Below are positions 46,401-58,405 of a DNA stretch of 64,000 nt, piece after piece. A program made the translations under genes and the position numbers. Each line of letters starts with the position of its first letter. Within the stretch, counting starts at the first letter, position 1. A model generated the notes under the pieces. It saw nothing but the letters and a program-made list of their open reading frames with translations. It was not told the DNA's origin and searched no databases. This DNA is from Arachnopeziza araneosa (Eukaryota > Ascomycota > Leotiomycetes > Helotiales > Arachnopezizaceae): the NCBI GenBank assembly GCA_003988855.1, contig QYAI01000047.1:124001-188000 (forward strand), written 5' to 3'.

Positions 46401-46707
46401 GACGAGGAAGCAATGAGTGTCAGAGCGTTTGGGCTCGTTCCGTAAGCGACAGTGGGATTGGTGAGTTGCTGGAAGGTGTTCCAGGAAACTGCGAGATGAA
46501 TTCGTCAGTATTCGAATATGCATTTTAGATATCGTGTGTATCTGCTCCCTTACCCATCATGGCCGTGGGACCCTGATATGCAAGACGGACTTGGACCGGG
46601 TCCGTTGCACTATTCACATTTTCATAGCCATCGAAATACTGGGTGGTTTGAGCGAATGCCCCAGTAAAGGCCGTAGCAGCAAGGAGCAGCTGGGCAAAGG
46701 AACGCAT
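43455..46707 (-). CDS. Secreted purple acid phosphatase with long Ser/Thr-rich tail
   Basis: Seven exons (46707-46554, 46488-45939, 45884-45667, 45620-44922, 44878-44214, 44168-44044, 43995-43455), all in phase, give 983 residues. A signal peptide (MRSFAQLLLAATAFTGAFAQ) is followed by an Fn3-like N-domain (VSWNTFQQLTNPTVAYG) and a metallophosphoesterase core. The core carries all metal motifs: VVVDMG (Asp141), GDIAYADYW, GNHEAN, VFGHRGWY and NGHAHIYERS. YLTNGAAGHYDGL completes the phosphatase. A Ser/Thr linker follows, then a module starting HLYIYYGGILEGDIGSGGQW with paired cysteines (YCTIGSDYSFAC), which resembles the C-terminal beta domain of fungal RNase T2. After that come about 330 residues of Ser/Thr/Val, including NSATVT repeats and three SYITLP copies. 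I see no GPI signal. It is probably a wall-associated phosphate-releasing enzyme. The tail makes it far longer than usual fungal enzymes (about 500-650 residues). Confidence 0.87.
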
Positions 46708-48046
46708 GATGGCTCGATTGGTGGTGGGACTTGTCGATACCTCTCAATGGAAAACCAGGTGCAAGCACGCGTCTTTATTAACACCCTGAAGCACACACGT
46801 GGGGTTGTAAATTCAACAATGAGTGAAGCTTCGTGGCGTTGAGGCTTGAAGAGGGATCTTGCCGTAGCGTCAGCTTCCACAGCAAGGCACCCAACCAACC
46901 AGATCAGTCGAGTATGATTGATGCTGCTCCACTCGAGGCCCTTTAACCTAACGCAGTGTAACTATCAAGAAACGTGCAGATCACAGTGAGACGCTTGTCT
47001 ATCAAGACGAGCATAGAGCGGCTCTAAATTAGACTTGTTCCTGACTATCAGATCGAGGGGCTGTCGATGCCGCCAGAAAGACAACAAGAGGAAGAGAAGA
47101 GGAAGAGGAAGGGAAGAGGAAGAGAAGAGGAAGAGGAAGAGAAGAGGAAGAGGAAGAGCGTCACTTGAGATCTTCTGAACTTTGCGTGGGGAGAGTGGCA
47201 ACGCGAAAACGGAGAAGAGAGAAGGGAAAAGGGAAAAGGGAGAAATCTAAAAAGGTATCAAGCCATCCCATTCGAGGAGGTGCCATTGCGATGAAGGAAC
47301 AAACTCCGAATGATTGAGACCTGGTCGCCATCACCCGCTTGCGCATTGGCGTGCGGCCAGAAGCACGAACTCGATAGCGGGCTTGCACACCCAGTGGCGT
47401 GCATAAGCCCATTTCGATAAACGTTTCCAGGGACCCCACCCCATTCTTCCCCAGGCTGTGGCCCAGCACACGCTCTGCTCTCAGCATCAACCATCTCCAT
47501 CGCGACCGAAACTCGTCTGCCAAGTCGCGCAGGAATCCCCATCAGACGATTGACTTTTGGCACCGAAGACGCGTCTCCTGTTATTCCAGGTTTCCCGCGC
47601 GTGCTCTCTTGGCCGCGACTGGGACTGCCGTGGCGCAGGCACCAAAGACGTGCATCAAAAGGAGAGGCGCGGTGGCGCGCACGTGTGTCCTGCAGCGCTT
47701 TCTATGGATTGTGAAGGCATCGCGGTGCCGAATTGGGCATTGCGAACCGTTCTGAAGAGGAAAGGCCTTTTTGGGAGAACACGGTGAGAACCGATTCGGC
47801 ACGAATGGCTTTTGGCCCTCGTGACGTTCTAATGCGACTATTGGGACATGAAGAACGCGCCTAGATCGAAGAACCAAAGAAGGGAAATGAAAACTAGTGT
47901 GCTGATGAAGCTACAGAGTTGAAAAGGAAATGGATTTCGGATGGAAACAAAGTAGTTTAATTTCATCGCGCGGCTCACGTTGCTAGGAGACTCTAGCGGA
48001 GAAAAGAACTCTAGCATTTGCATACCAAATTTACATCCCAACTATT
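46708..48046. other. Intergenic with purine-rich tract
   Basis: 1.3 kb between two minus-strand genes. Overlapping frames at 47161-47563 (minus) and 47399-47877 (both strands) show no motif and no splice partners. The first few hundred bases are presumably the phosphatase promoter. Confidence 0.45.
47085..47158. repeat. Purine tract of GAAGAG/GAGGAA units
   Basis: About 75 bases of almost pure purine made of interleaved GAAGAG and GAGGAA hexamers, about 380 bases upstream of the phosphatase start. It could form a triplex or act as a nucleosome-poor promoter element. Confidence 0.85.
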
Positions 48047-49090
48047 TCAAACTACTACAAATCCCGCCTCACCCTTCTCTTCATCTTGCAACCTTATATG
48101 TCCCTTCTCTCTCCACCTTCTTCTCGCTTCCCCGTCATCCCCATCCTCTTGTTGAGTCCTCTCCCCATCACCAAACACTCTCTTAAAAACACCATCATAA
48201 CTTCCCCACAGCCCTCGAAACACAACCTCTATGATCCTGGCAAACCACTCCGGAACCCTCCCCTCGTCATCAACCGTCGTCCTCCCCAGCGTCATCAATG
48301 TTAAGAGTATTGGCATCCATATTGCTACAAAGAGTATTTTCCCTGCTTCCTGTCTTTTCGAAGTGATAGTATATGGGTGAATTTGATAGAGATAGGCTAG
48401 GTACTCTGCGGGGAGGTTGTGCTCTTCCGCTCCTGAGGTAATGAGGTCGAGATACCGCTGTGACGGCTGTGCATAGCTTGGGTCGGGGCGTTGAGGTCCG
48501 GCTAAAAAGAGGGACGATGGGTCGCGGGGTTGGAGAAGAGTGTGTGCTTTGAAGGGAGCCCCAGATGGGATGGGATCAACGATACGACTGTCGAGCGGGA
48601 GGGTATAGCATTCCACTATAACATCTTGATAGGATACTCCTCCGCCTTCAGTAGCTATAATGGTGCGGTAGTCTTCGGGTGTCACTTCGTATACTACGCC
48701 AATTAGGCCTTTCTGCCAATCAGCCTTGTTGTAGCTATCAGGGATAGGTAGGTTTGAAAGTTTTCGGTATGCGGTGTTGGCAAAGCAGGGCTCAACATAG
48801 GGTATTCCAGGGAGATCGAAGGTTAGGCGTATGGAGGGGACGAGGACGGCAACGGATGATAAAGGATTGATTCCTCGTGCACCACGGAAGGTTTGGCTTG
48901 AAAGATTGGAGCCATAGGCAAGGTAGAGCACTGTTGTCTCTGAAGCGGTGCAAAGACGCTCTGGAGTCGTTTGTGGAAGAGGCCGAGGGCTGGGGCGTCT
49001 GTTAGGCATGAGACCGAGCTTCTCGAAGGTTTCGAGGCCTGTGAGGAATTGAGAACCCGCCCGGCTCAGCCGAGAATCTTGGAATGCCAT
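48047..49090 (-). CDS. Gamma-glutamylcyclotransferase-like (GliK-type) protein
   Basis: Intronless, 347 residues. The GGCT fold signature is visible: VLYLAYGSNLSSQTF (the YGSN loop binds the gamma-glutamyl group), then LTFDLPGIPYVEPCFANT, KGLIGVVYEVTPEDYRTI and the likely catalytic Glu in ATEGGGVSYQDV. A C-terminal hydrophobic segment (AGKILFVAIWMPILLTLMTL) suggests membrane anchoring, followed by a charged tail. In fungi such proteins resemble GliK, which acts on gamma-glutamyl groups in epipolythiodioxopiperazine synthesis. No other such cluster gene is nearby, so glutathione or gamma-glutamyl-peptide turnover is as likely. It is divergent from BET2, 408 bases apart. Confidence 0.8.
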   Translation of the reverse strand: MAFQDSRLSRAGSQFLTGLETFEKLGLMPNRRPSPRPLPQTTPERLCTASETTVLYLAYGSNLSSQTFRGARGINPLSSVAVLVPSIRLTFDLPGIPYVEPCFANTAYRKLSNLPIPDSYNKADWQKGLIGVVYEVTPEDYRTIIATEGGGVSYQDVIVECYTLPLDSRIVDPIPSGAPFKAHTLLQPRDPSSLFLAGPQRPDPSYAQPSQRYLDLITSGAEEHNLPAEYLAYLYQIHPYTITSKRQEAGKILFVAIWMPILLTLMTLGRTTVDDEGRVPEWFARIIEVVFRGLWGSYDGVFKRVFGDGERTQQEDGDDGEARRRWREKGHIRLQDEEKGEAGFVVV

Positions 49091-49498
49091 TGCAAGACAC
49101 TTTGTTATTGATGATATCTCATTTGTAATCTTATCAACGAGGGGTGGAGAGGAAGGCTACTCTTTCTCCAGTCGGGCCAATTGTTCAGCCGAACGCCATC
49201 CTGCAAGGCTGAAGGTAGATGGAAGGAATAGGTTAGCAGACGATTGAAGCTTCTTACATAACAGAGATTTTCGTCTATCAGTATAAAACCAATGTTTAGA
49301 GCTTAAGTTTCCTGCTCCAATGAAGTTGATGGATTGACTGATATCAGCCAATCGAGCCTCGCTGTCAGACTGAGGTGTGAAGAAGGTCTGGCACTGATTG
49401 GACTCCGCAAACCGCACAGGCACCGCCCGTCCCGCAAGGCAACGATTTTCAACGACTCTCACACCACTGCCTTCTTCTCATCTCAATCTTGCGACAAG
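49091..49498. promoter_or_regulatory. Divergent promoter region
   Basis: 408 bases between the divergent GGCT-like and BET2 genes. The open frame that runs into BET2 from 49334 has no upstream ATG better than 49499, so I read it as 5' leader. Confidence 0.45.
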
Positions 49499-50572
49499 AT
49501 GGCTCTGGTCTCCGGTCCCAACCGTGCATCACCCCCATCTCTCCCAGACGAACTCCACCTCGCCATTGACGCCCACGTGAAATACATCCAATCCCTCGAC
49601 ACCCGCCGCGATGAGCTTGAATACTGGCTCACGGAGCACCTCCGCCTCAATGGTCTCTACTGGGGCCTCACGTCCCTGCATCTGATGAACCGACCGCATG
49701 CTCTCCCTCGGGACGAGACTATCGCTTTTGTCCTCAGCTGCCAGGTGCCGAATGGCGGGTTCGGAGCTGCTCCTGGACACGATGCACATCTACTGAGTAC
49801 GTGTAGTGCGGTGCAGATTCTGGCCCTGGTGGATGGGTTTGACGATCTCGAGAAGCAAGGAGGGAAGAAGAGGGTTGGGGACTATATCAAGGGATTGCAG
49901 AATAGAGAAACGGGAACGTTTAGAGGTGATGAGTGGGGAGAGGAGGATACAAGGTTTTTGTATGCGGGTCTCAATGCGCTAAGTTTGATGGGATTGTTGG
50001 ACCTGGTAAATGTGAATCTCGCCGTGGACTATATTGTCTCTTGTGGAAATTTTGATGGCGGGTATGGAGTTGCGCCTGGGGCCGAAAGTCATAGCGGACA
50101 GATATTTACCTGCCTTGCAGCATTGAGTATTGCGAATCGAATTGATGTGGTAGATGCGGATAAGCTTGGGGCGTGGTTGAGTGAGAGGCAAGTGGAAGGT
50201 GGTGGCTTGAACGGACGGCCGGAGAAGCTGGAAGATGTCTGCTATAGTTGGTGGGTGGCGAGCAGTCTCAAGATGATAGAAAGGCTGCACTGGGTTGATG
50301 GAGAGAAACTCAAGCGGTTTATATTGAATTGTCAGGACGAGAAGGATGGTGGGTTAGCAGATCGGCCAGGCGATATGGTGGATGTGTTCCATACTTGCTT
50401 TGGGCTTGCAGGACTGAGCTTGCTAGAGCACCCTGGTTTGGAGGAGGTTGATGCACGGTAGTAAGTGTCGTAACATCATTTCTTTTCTTTTGCTAACTCA
50501 ACACGTTACAGCTGTATGCCAAAGAAAGTCATTGAGCGAGTGCTTGGTCCTCAGACGTGGTACAACGAATAG
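49499..50572 (+). CDS. BET2: Rab geranylgeranyltransferase beta subunit
   Basis: Two exons (49499-50460 and 50512-50572, intron 51 bases) give 340 residues, the family's usual length. Prenyltransferase alpha-alpha barrel repeats are plain: LSCQVPNGGFGAAPGHDAHL, LQNRETGTFRGDEWGEEDTR, VSCGNFDGGYGVAPGAESHS, LSERQVEGGGLNGRPEKLED and LNCQDEKDGGLADRPGDMVD. The zinc ligands fit Asp and Cys in LEDVCYSWW and His in DVFHTCFGL. The small second exon encodes CMPKKVIERVLG and the end. With the alpha subunit and escort protein it adds geranylgeranyl groups to C-terminal cysteines of Rab GTPases, so it is essential for vesicle traffic. The start at 49499 (MALVSGPNRASPPSLPDELH) fits the family N-terminus. 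Confidence 0.95.
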
Positions 50573-52183
50573 TAATCAAAAGCTATTCCAAGCTCTCTCC
50601 ATGACTCCCATTAAATTCCCTTGTAAATCTCATTCATTCTTAACTGGTGTCCCTCCTGCTATCTAATACCCTAGTACCTGTTTCCAAACAAAATCTGTGG
50701 TTCGAGGATACAAGGCAGGCAGGAGAAGAAAAATGCTACTGGCTCTTGAGAGTAGTTTGGTTCTTTCCAACTGTAATCTTGTTGCTCAAATACTAGTTGT
50801 GCATTTTTAGATTCGTTTTCTTCTCATTCTAGTCCCGGCTTTCCTAGAACGTTGACTCGGAGGTACTGATGGAAGCTGTTCGATGCTCGAGTTTCTTGGT
50901 GGAAGGGGCAGATGCTCAATATCCAAGAGAAATGTAGTCTTATCTAGTTCTATCATTCAGTCTCTGTTCTCGACTTGCTTTCTAGAGCAAGCATCACGTG
51001 TGTCCGGTCAAACCACGAAGCGAGTTCCATCATGACTACTTCGTCGCGTTGTCTTCCTCTTCCTCTTTTCCTTTTCCTTCCATCCTTCAAGTCGCGCCTG
51101 TTGGGAACAGGAACTTGAAGATTGTCAAATTATACCTCCACTGTGTCGTTTGTTTTGTAGCATTTTATCCTGTATGATTTTGGCCGTTGTCTGGCCCGCA
51201 AAAGCCCCCGCAAGAGTAAGTCAACAAAAGTCCCTTCCTTCTCATCCATCTCATCATCGTCGGTTCCTTCCTCGCAGTCGTCAACCGCACGTCGTCGTCA
51301 CCCGGCCATCCTGGGATTAGCTCCTTCTCGCGCAACAAAAGCATCGTGCTCTCTCTTTCCCTTTCTTCCTTCTTCAGCCCACCTTCTCCCGTCACGCTTT
51401 CTCTGCGTACACGGTCGTCAACTTCACGTTGTTTTTTTGTTTTGAGAAGTCATCAGTAGCGGCTTGCTCCGATTGCTCATTCCCCTCAGCTTCACCGTCT
51501 TGGTCGATTGGTTAATGTAAGTTGCTACGCCCCACGTCAACCTCAGCATTATCCTGTCAACTCTGGTGCATGCTTTCGTCGTGCGTTAAATGCAACGTGT
51601 ATTTGATGCACGGGAAGATGCATAGACGCAATCCGTCTTCATGCGCCGAGAATTGACTGCGCAGTCATCATTCGCTCTCAATGAGCTTTCCAGACCAATT
51701 TCTGCCTTTCTCTACTTGAACATCACGTCAGACATCGCACTATGTCCTGTCGTGTTTCAAACCGCACAGTCATGTTCAGCATCCGTCTTGAGATCTTCAT
51801 ATTCATTATCGTTCCACTGAATGGCCTACTGTCGAACAATGCCGTTTTTCCTCACATGCAAGCTAGGTTCAACACTGCGTTCTATCTTATCTTGTTTTCA
51901 GCTACTGTGCTGCGCTTGAATTTCACAGCATCTAACCCCAGATGCATGGCCAATTCATTGGTTGCGCAGAATTCGAGCAGTCTTGGCCATTCTCTTCCGT
52001 ATTCATTTTTCTTATACAATACTTCCGACATTCCAACACTCCTACTTATTTTCTTTTCTTTTTCACTCCTGGAACTTCCAACTCTCTCAATCATATCCAT
52101 TTTCCGTCTCTCCCAGAGCCTCTATCTTCCGTTGCTGCCTGTGTCTTCTGATCTGGCTAACTTTTTAAGTCGCAGACTCCACA
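50573..52183. other. Long upstream region, pyrimidine-rich
   Basis: 1.6 kb between BET2 and the C2H2 gene. It has several CT-rich stretches (51,050-51,080, 51,200-51,400, 51,990-52,150). A splice-donor-like GTAAGTTG at 51,519 may mark an intron in a long 5' leader of the downstream gene. The 158-codon plus frame at 51742-52218 lacks motifs and overlaps the real start, so I do not call it. Confidence 0.45.
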
Positions 52184-54500
52184 ATGCCTCCGAAGTTGAA
52201 GCAAGCTATCAAGCCTGAGAGCAATATCGACTTGCAATGCACTCTCTGCCCAAAGAACCCGAGATTCTCGGACGCTTCTCACCTTCTTACTCACATATCC
52301 TCAAAAGGCCATCTTGCCCATCATTTTAAGCTACAAATCCGTGCACAGAATGAGCAAAATGCTAGGGACATATTGGACAACTTTGATCTTTGGTACGCTG
52401 CAAGCAACATGGACAATTTGTTGGCTGAGAGGCTGGCTTTGAAGGAAAACAAAACAAAAAGAAAGCCTCGTGCTTCGGAATCGTCCAGTAATGCTGCGGT
52501 AAGTTTTTCATCTCATTGACGGTCCTTATCGTTTGACAGTCGAACAATTTTTGCACGACGCTGCGTAAATGGCTGACAGGTAGCCCATCAGATCAAACCT
52601 GAGGTCAAACACGATCTAGCCTCATTGAGAAATGATATGTTTGCAGCTTCGGGCTTTCATGCGCCAGTCCCTCGAATGCATCTCTGGTCTGTCTCTGGAG
52701 ATTCCGGACTTACATCACCAACCAATGAGTTCGCACAAGCTACAATCTATTCTACTCCCACCTCTCGCAGTCAAATCCCCAATTTCTCCTTTTCCGAAAA
52801 TCAGAGTACCAACAAGCTTGACCCTCAGTATAAATACCCCTTCCCAAGTTTTCTTCTCTCATACTGACTTTCTAGACTTACCACACCTTGGAGACCGGAG
52901 ACAGCGGAGAAGAAGGATTCAGATGGAAATAAGCTTACTGACAGTACCAAGCTCAAAGGTGTTATTTGGCCTGGCATGGATTTGTTCGACTCTGCTACGC
53001 CTGAACAGAAGAGGATGAGAAACCAGAAGAAAGACAACAGCATTCTGAGGGGAATGTTGAATGCATCTCTGGATGTTGAGCCAATGGAGATTAGCTACCA
53101 TGCCAATGGACAGCTGAGAACTAGCAGGGATATTTTTGGCCCTCTGTCAGATCTTGAGGATAGCCCAGTATGTGTCCATTCATCGTTTGACAATATGGTC
53201 CTGATAATTTCTAGACCAAAATGAGATCCAGATCAGCATCTCCCAAGAAGCGTAAGGCACGAAAATCCACTGCTGTCACTAATCCAGCAAATGGTCCTCG
53301 CCCTCGTGTTCCAAGAGGTAGAAAACCCGTAACACGTGTTGTTCCACAGAAGAAAGCTACTCTTGCGATGCAAGCCCCACCTCCAGTTTTCATGCAGCCA
53401 GCTCCAATTCTCAATCCACTTGCAGGTGGTGGTATTCGATTTCTACCGGATGAATATAACGAAGAAATTCGAATGACTGCTAATGAAACAAATTCAAAGA
53501 AGCGTGTCTTCTCCATCTATCAAGATCCGGATATGCCAGCAGTCAGCCCAGGTATGTTGGATGTTTTTGTCTTTTTACAACTGCCTGCCTTAGTCACTAC
53601 ACAACTTCCAAAATATCATTTCTTTCAATGTCGATGCGAATAAAGCTTGAAGGTTTCACTCTACTTTAATGGAAATGCTGTTTTCGAAATTATGAGCATA
53701 CTTCCATTGACTGAATGTTTTTCGTCACAGTTCTCCTAGGTGGGAAATTGTTATTGACATTTTGGATAATCATATCGTGGGCACTTTCTACAAGCTCCCA
53801 CGATTATTCCAATGGAAAGTCGAACTACAGACTCTCATACACAATTCCTTCAAGTTGTAGTAGAATCCGTATCAACTACTTCTCACACTCATCAAATCAA
53901 TTTTATACGGTCGTGTTTTTTCTTCTTCGAAATCCATAAAAGTTTCAAAGCTCTTCTTCACTTTTCTCACCAAGTTTTCTAGGTCGGACAGAAAGCCCTC
54001 TTGAAGAGCAGAATTACGATGATGTTTCTACCTCAACTTTTGGTGGTATCGATCCCTTTACCCTTGGTGGTCGCAGATTCCAGAACAATGGCCTCCCAAG
54101 CTACACCAACCAAGCAACCTCGAGCATGATGCATACATCTCCAACACCGAATACTAGACCAGGTCCATTCCGCCCAACTGGCAAGGAAAACACGCTTCTG
54201 CAAACCGAAGTTCATCATCAACAAAGTCGGCGCACGCTTTCTGCTTCGCATGTCTACCCAGCTCAGGTATTTCACGATCCGACTAGAAATCCTCTCTTCC
54301 AGCGCCATCACGGTTATGCTCATTCGTTGTCTCACGCCCCAAATCTCTATGTAGACCAGAAATCTCCCCGAAGCTATGCTCCTGACTTTGGCCCTCACTT
54401 CCCGGCTAGTTACAGACCTGTTGCACAAATGACTCAGAATCGCGGTCAACCAAGCAACTCCCAAGCAAGTGGATTTGCTAGCGGCAATGGATACTTGTAA
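52184..54500 (+). CDS. C2H2 zinc-finger protein with long disordered tail
   Basis: Five exons (52184-52498, 52580-52827, 52876-53167, 53215-53551, 53983-54500) give 569 residues, and all phases agree. Near residue 19 a single zinc-finger-like motif reads CTLCPKNPRFSDASHLLTHI with a second His in SKGHLAHH. It is followed by a helix NARDILDNFDLWYAASNMDN. The rest is mostly disordered and basic, with an AT-hook-like RPRVPRGRKP and a nuclear-localisation-like SPKKRKARK. A conserved-looking block is LKGVIWPGMDLFDSATPEQK followed by RMRNQKKDNSIL. I infer a nuclear, DNA- or chromatin-associated protein; I do not recognise an orthologue. The fourth intron is 431 bases, unusually long for this window. 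Confidence 0.82.
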
Positions 54501-54832
54501 TCGGATTTGCGTCATATCCTCGCATTTCGAAGTTTGGTGATGGGGCACTGAATTCCGACTGCTGCACATCTCTTCTGGACGTTTTCTTATTTCCTTTGTT
54601 GTCTTCGAACACGATACATATTTGCTTCAGATGGCAATGGCCTATATCGGCAAGGGTTTGACGATGGTGCTTTATATTGGCAATGGCTTATAGCGGGCGT
54701 TGATAGTGGTGATGCTTCATGATGGCGATGGCTAATTACTTCAAGGCTCAACGATGATGAAAGACATGGGATACGAAGCTTGCATTCGTATTTGCTCTAT
54801 TTCCTTGATGATACCTCTTAGCTAGTATTAAA
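54501..54832. other. Convergent 3' ends with degenerate repeats
   Basis: 332 bases between the convergent C2H2 and MSH3 genes. The phrase GGCAATGGC followed by TATA-like sequence recurs (54,633 and 54,680), with a third diverged copy near 54,725, so a short degenerate direct repeat is present. No gene is seen. Confidence 0.45.
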
Positions 54833-57800
54833 TTACAGTTCCTCGATCCCAACAATCAATTGTTCCAGCTGCGCTTGATTGTCTTCAGTAAACACATCTC
54901 CCATCATCTTCGCCAACCCAGCCAACTTCTTTGAAGTCACATCCCGCTCCAATTCATGTGACTTTTTCGCCGCAGTCTCTAGAACAAGTTTTGGCACGCG
55001 TGCCAATCTCGCAACATTAAGTCCATATGATCGATGCGCGACCCCTTCCCCAACTTCATAAAGGAACGTAATCTCCTCATCTCCTTCTTCCACCCCTTCT
55101 CCCTCCGTGTCCATCTCCTCGGCTCTATTGCTCTGGAATCGCATATGTACATTCCGCAACTCTTGGCCCGATTCAAAGGCGCGCGCGATCCCTGCCAGCG
55201 ACTGGTAGTGTGTTATGAAGAGGCATAACGACCGCGTTTCTCGCACGATGTAGTCGAGGGTGGAGGAAGCAATAGCGACGCCGTCTGTGTGGTGGAAGGG
55301 ATGTCAGTGTATGTCAAGATGGCGAGGGTTAAGGTGAGGTTGCAGGCTGGGAGAAGATGGAAATGGAAGGACGGCCTCCACGGCAGTGGCTCCCAGAGGG
55401 CCAGCGGAGCGTCACTTGATCGCTTTGAGATTTATATTTTGAGGAGGCTGATGGTGGATGCGAGGGACGGAGTTTTAAGAAAGTTACATACCATGCGTAC
55501 TTGTTCCTCTTCCTAACTCGTCGAGTATGATAAGTGAGCGAGGCGTAGCAGAGCGGAGGATTGAAGAAGTCTGAGAGAGTTCAACTTGGAAGGTTGACTG
55601 ATGGGTAAAGAGCGAGTCGTAAGCACCCATACGGGTATAGATTGAATCAAAGAGAGAGATAGAAGCTGCTGAGCAGGGGAGGTAGGATCCTATTTGAGCC
55701 ATGAGGATGAGGAGGGCGACTTGGCGCACATAAGAAGATTTACCGCCCATGTTGGGGCCAGTTATAAGGAGGGCGCGGGTTTCTGTGGAAGATAGGGAAG
55801 TGGAATTTGGGATGTATGTTTCGGGAAGGAGTTGTTCGACCATGGGGTGGCGACCGGATGTTATATCTACCGTTTGAGGAGAGGTTGACGCTAGGATGGT
55901 GGGTTTGGAGTAGCCTGGCAGAAGTGCTACTTCGGATAGTGAAAGGAGAGCATCGAGGGTTGCCAGGGAGGATATGGCGTCTCGAAGGAGGGCGTAGTGT
56001 GTTGATATGTTGGCCAAAAGTGTCAGGAAGGCAGCGTCACATGCAGCTGATAGGCTTTCTTTGTGCTGATCACGCTCTCGGAGCATCTTGACGACTTCTG
56101 GAGTGTGAAAACGAGAGACTTTCTTGGTCCCTGATATCTTGCTCCAACTTGCGGGTACGTTCTTGAGATCTGAATTGGGGATCTCAAATAGGTAATCGAT
56201 TCCAGCGCATGATGTGTACGATAGAGGTTGAGACTTCTTGATTGTGCGTGCAGCTTCCGCCCGGTGGGAATCAAGGTCCTGCTCTACAGCTGCGATGCCT
56301 AATTTGTGGTCTGTGATAAGGTCTGTTTCGTGATCGGATTGGAAGAATACATATTTGTCGTCTTTCCTGGCGGCTTGGGCATTAATTTGATTGAGAAAGG
56401 ATATTACAGCTTCGTTGATGGAGGGAAGCGTTGCGATTGCGGATGATATCAATGAAGAGTCAAATCCAGCATCGGCCGGGCCTCGAATCGTAGCATACTC
56501 GTTGGAAATACGTTGTAATGTTTGTAAGGTAACAAGAAGTTCTGGTCGGGTACATTTTCCATAGTAGATGCGGATTAAAGAGCGTTCAAGGTCGGAGCGA
56601 ACAGATCGAAGAAGAGCTGATAATTTGTCCACTTTCGGTGTTTGATAGTCATTTGCGAGTTCTTCGACTGCATTTTGGCGGTCTTCAAGCTGATTCTTGT
56701 CAAGGAGAGGTCGGCCAACCCATTTTCGTAGCAGCCGTTGACCAAATCTTGTTCGCGTTTTATCAAGGGTCCAAAACAGACTCCCTCTTTCAGTATGGTC
56801 TGTTTGGTTTTGGAACACCTCCAAACTTGTGAGAGTATTGCCATTCATTAACATGTGTGATCTGGTGCTAAAAGATTGAAAATACTTAGTAAGATCAAAG
56901 ACATGTTCCAGTCCGTATTCCGTCATGTGCGTGATCATAGCAGATAGACAAACTGTAACTTGTTCTGGTAGCTTGAGAACCTTGTCCAACAGACTCTGCT
57001 CTCGCTCCTTGCTTCCCACTTCTTGAGCTTTGAGCTTGTCGGCATAAAACTGTGTAACGTGCGAATGGGCTTCAGCGGCGAAAGTCTTTCCTTTTTCCAT
57101 GAATTCGACACGTATTCGATCACCAAAGACATTAGTTGAGCTCCCAGATAGATGCTTGACCAGTTTATCTGTGGCTTTTGTCAGGTCTCCAACGATCAAG
57201 ATCTCGCAGGGAGTAATATGTAAGAGTCTCGTTTCGATTTCGCCACGCATGAAGCCATCTTCAAATGTATCATAGATGATATCTCCAGTGGCAGGTTGGA
57301 CGGCAAGAATTCCTACGTCTACCTTTTCATCTGTTCCCCAACCTTTGGCCTTAGCCTCAGTTATGCAGAGCAAGTATCCACTTGCGGGAGCACCACTCTC
57401 TGATCCCTCGGTTGGATGGTCCAAGCCCTCAATATCATCAATATAAGTCCCTTTCGTGTAAACATTTGTGAGCTTTCGCGTAAATGGAGCATTTCGATTG
57501 TCACCAGCTTTCTTCAAGGCAGCCGTCTCAATCTGTCTTACGACTCCAATTTTATGTCCAGCTTGCACTAGTCTCTTTGCATGTACAGGAAGTCGATGGA
57601 CAGGAATACTGGCAGAGGCAAATCGGTCGAGGTGTGCTTCTGAAGGATGCTCATCATATCGAAACTTTCCCGGTATACAGACAATGCTGAGCTCTTTTGC
57701 GGCTGTTCTTGCGTCTTCTCCAAAAAATTTGAACTTATAGCCAACCTCTATAATCAACAAAGTGTCCATATGTTTCCTCTTGATATCTAAGATTTGGATC

Positions 57801-58405
57801 TCTAACGGTGTCAATTTTCCGGTCTTGGCTCCCTTCTTTTTAGTTGCCGCCTTGGGTGGTGGTGCTTCTTCATCATCATCGCCTTCGTCATCTGCTACAG
57901 GTGTATCTTCAGTCTGCCACCTCCTTCCAACGCTCACGCCGGCCATCTTCTTTACCCATTTCCTATGCAGCTCCTCTTTTCTTGCTTTTCCCCCAGCATC
58001 CTCCTCGTCTTCTTCATGGATAGTTTCATCAGTTGCAGATCGACCAGAGGATGTGTACGCATATTTATCTGTCCGTGGAGATACTTTCGATTTTCCAGGG
58101 GCAACATTTTGTTTCCCAGAATCTGCTTCGAAGAACTCACTCTCTCCACCTTCACTCCTAGCTTTCTTCGCTGGCCGTTCTGCAGTGGAGCTACTACTAT
58201 TCGCTACTTCATTCAACGGTCTCTTGGAGGTATTGCGCTTCGAAGAAGTGACCGGCTCGTCATCGCTGTCTTGATTGAAGAGATTGGGCTCTTTAGCTGC
58301 AGGGGGCACGTGTGATGGCGGGATGCCATTGACTGTTTTAGGAGTGAAGAAGCTGGAAATTGATTTCTGTGTTTTGGGCTGGGAGGATGCAGTCGATTTG
58401 CCCAT
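54833..58405 (-). CDS. MSH3: DNA mismatch repair protein MSH3
   Basis: Two exons (58405-55492 and 55284-54833, intron 207 bases) give 1121 residues, normal for fungal Msh3. The N-terminus carries a PCNA-binding box (QKSISSFFTPK), then a disordered acidic region. The mismatch-binding MutS domain I follows (KLTPLEIQILDIKRKHMDTL, then GYKFKFFGEDA). The connector and lever domains are present, then the ATPase: Walker A ITGPNMGGKSSYVRQV, ABC-like STFQVELSQTSSIL, Walker B LIILDELGRGTSTHDG (split by the intron) and FITHYQ. In domain I, KFKFFGEDA at the site of the MutS/Msh6 F-x-E motif suits Msh3. With MSH2 it forms MutS-beta, which recognises insertion/deletion loops. It also protects microsatellites, and several are present here. 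Confidence 0.96.
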
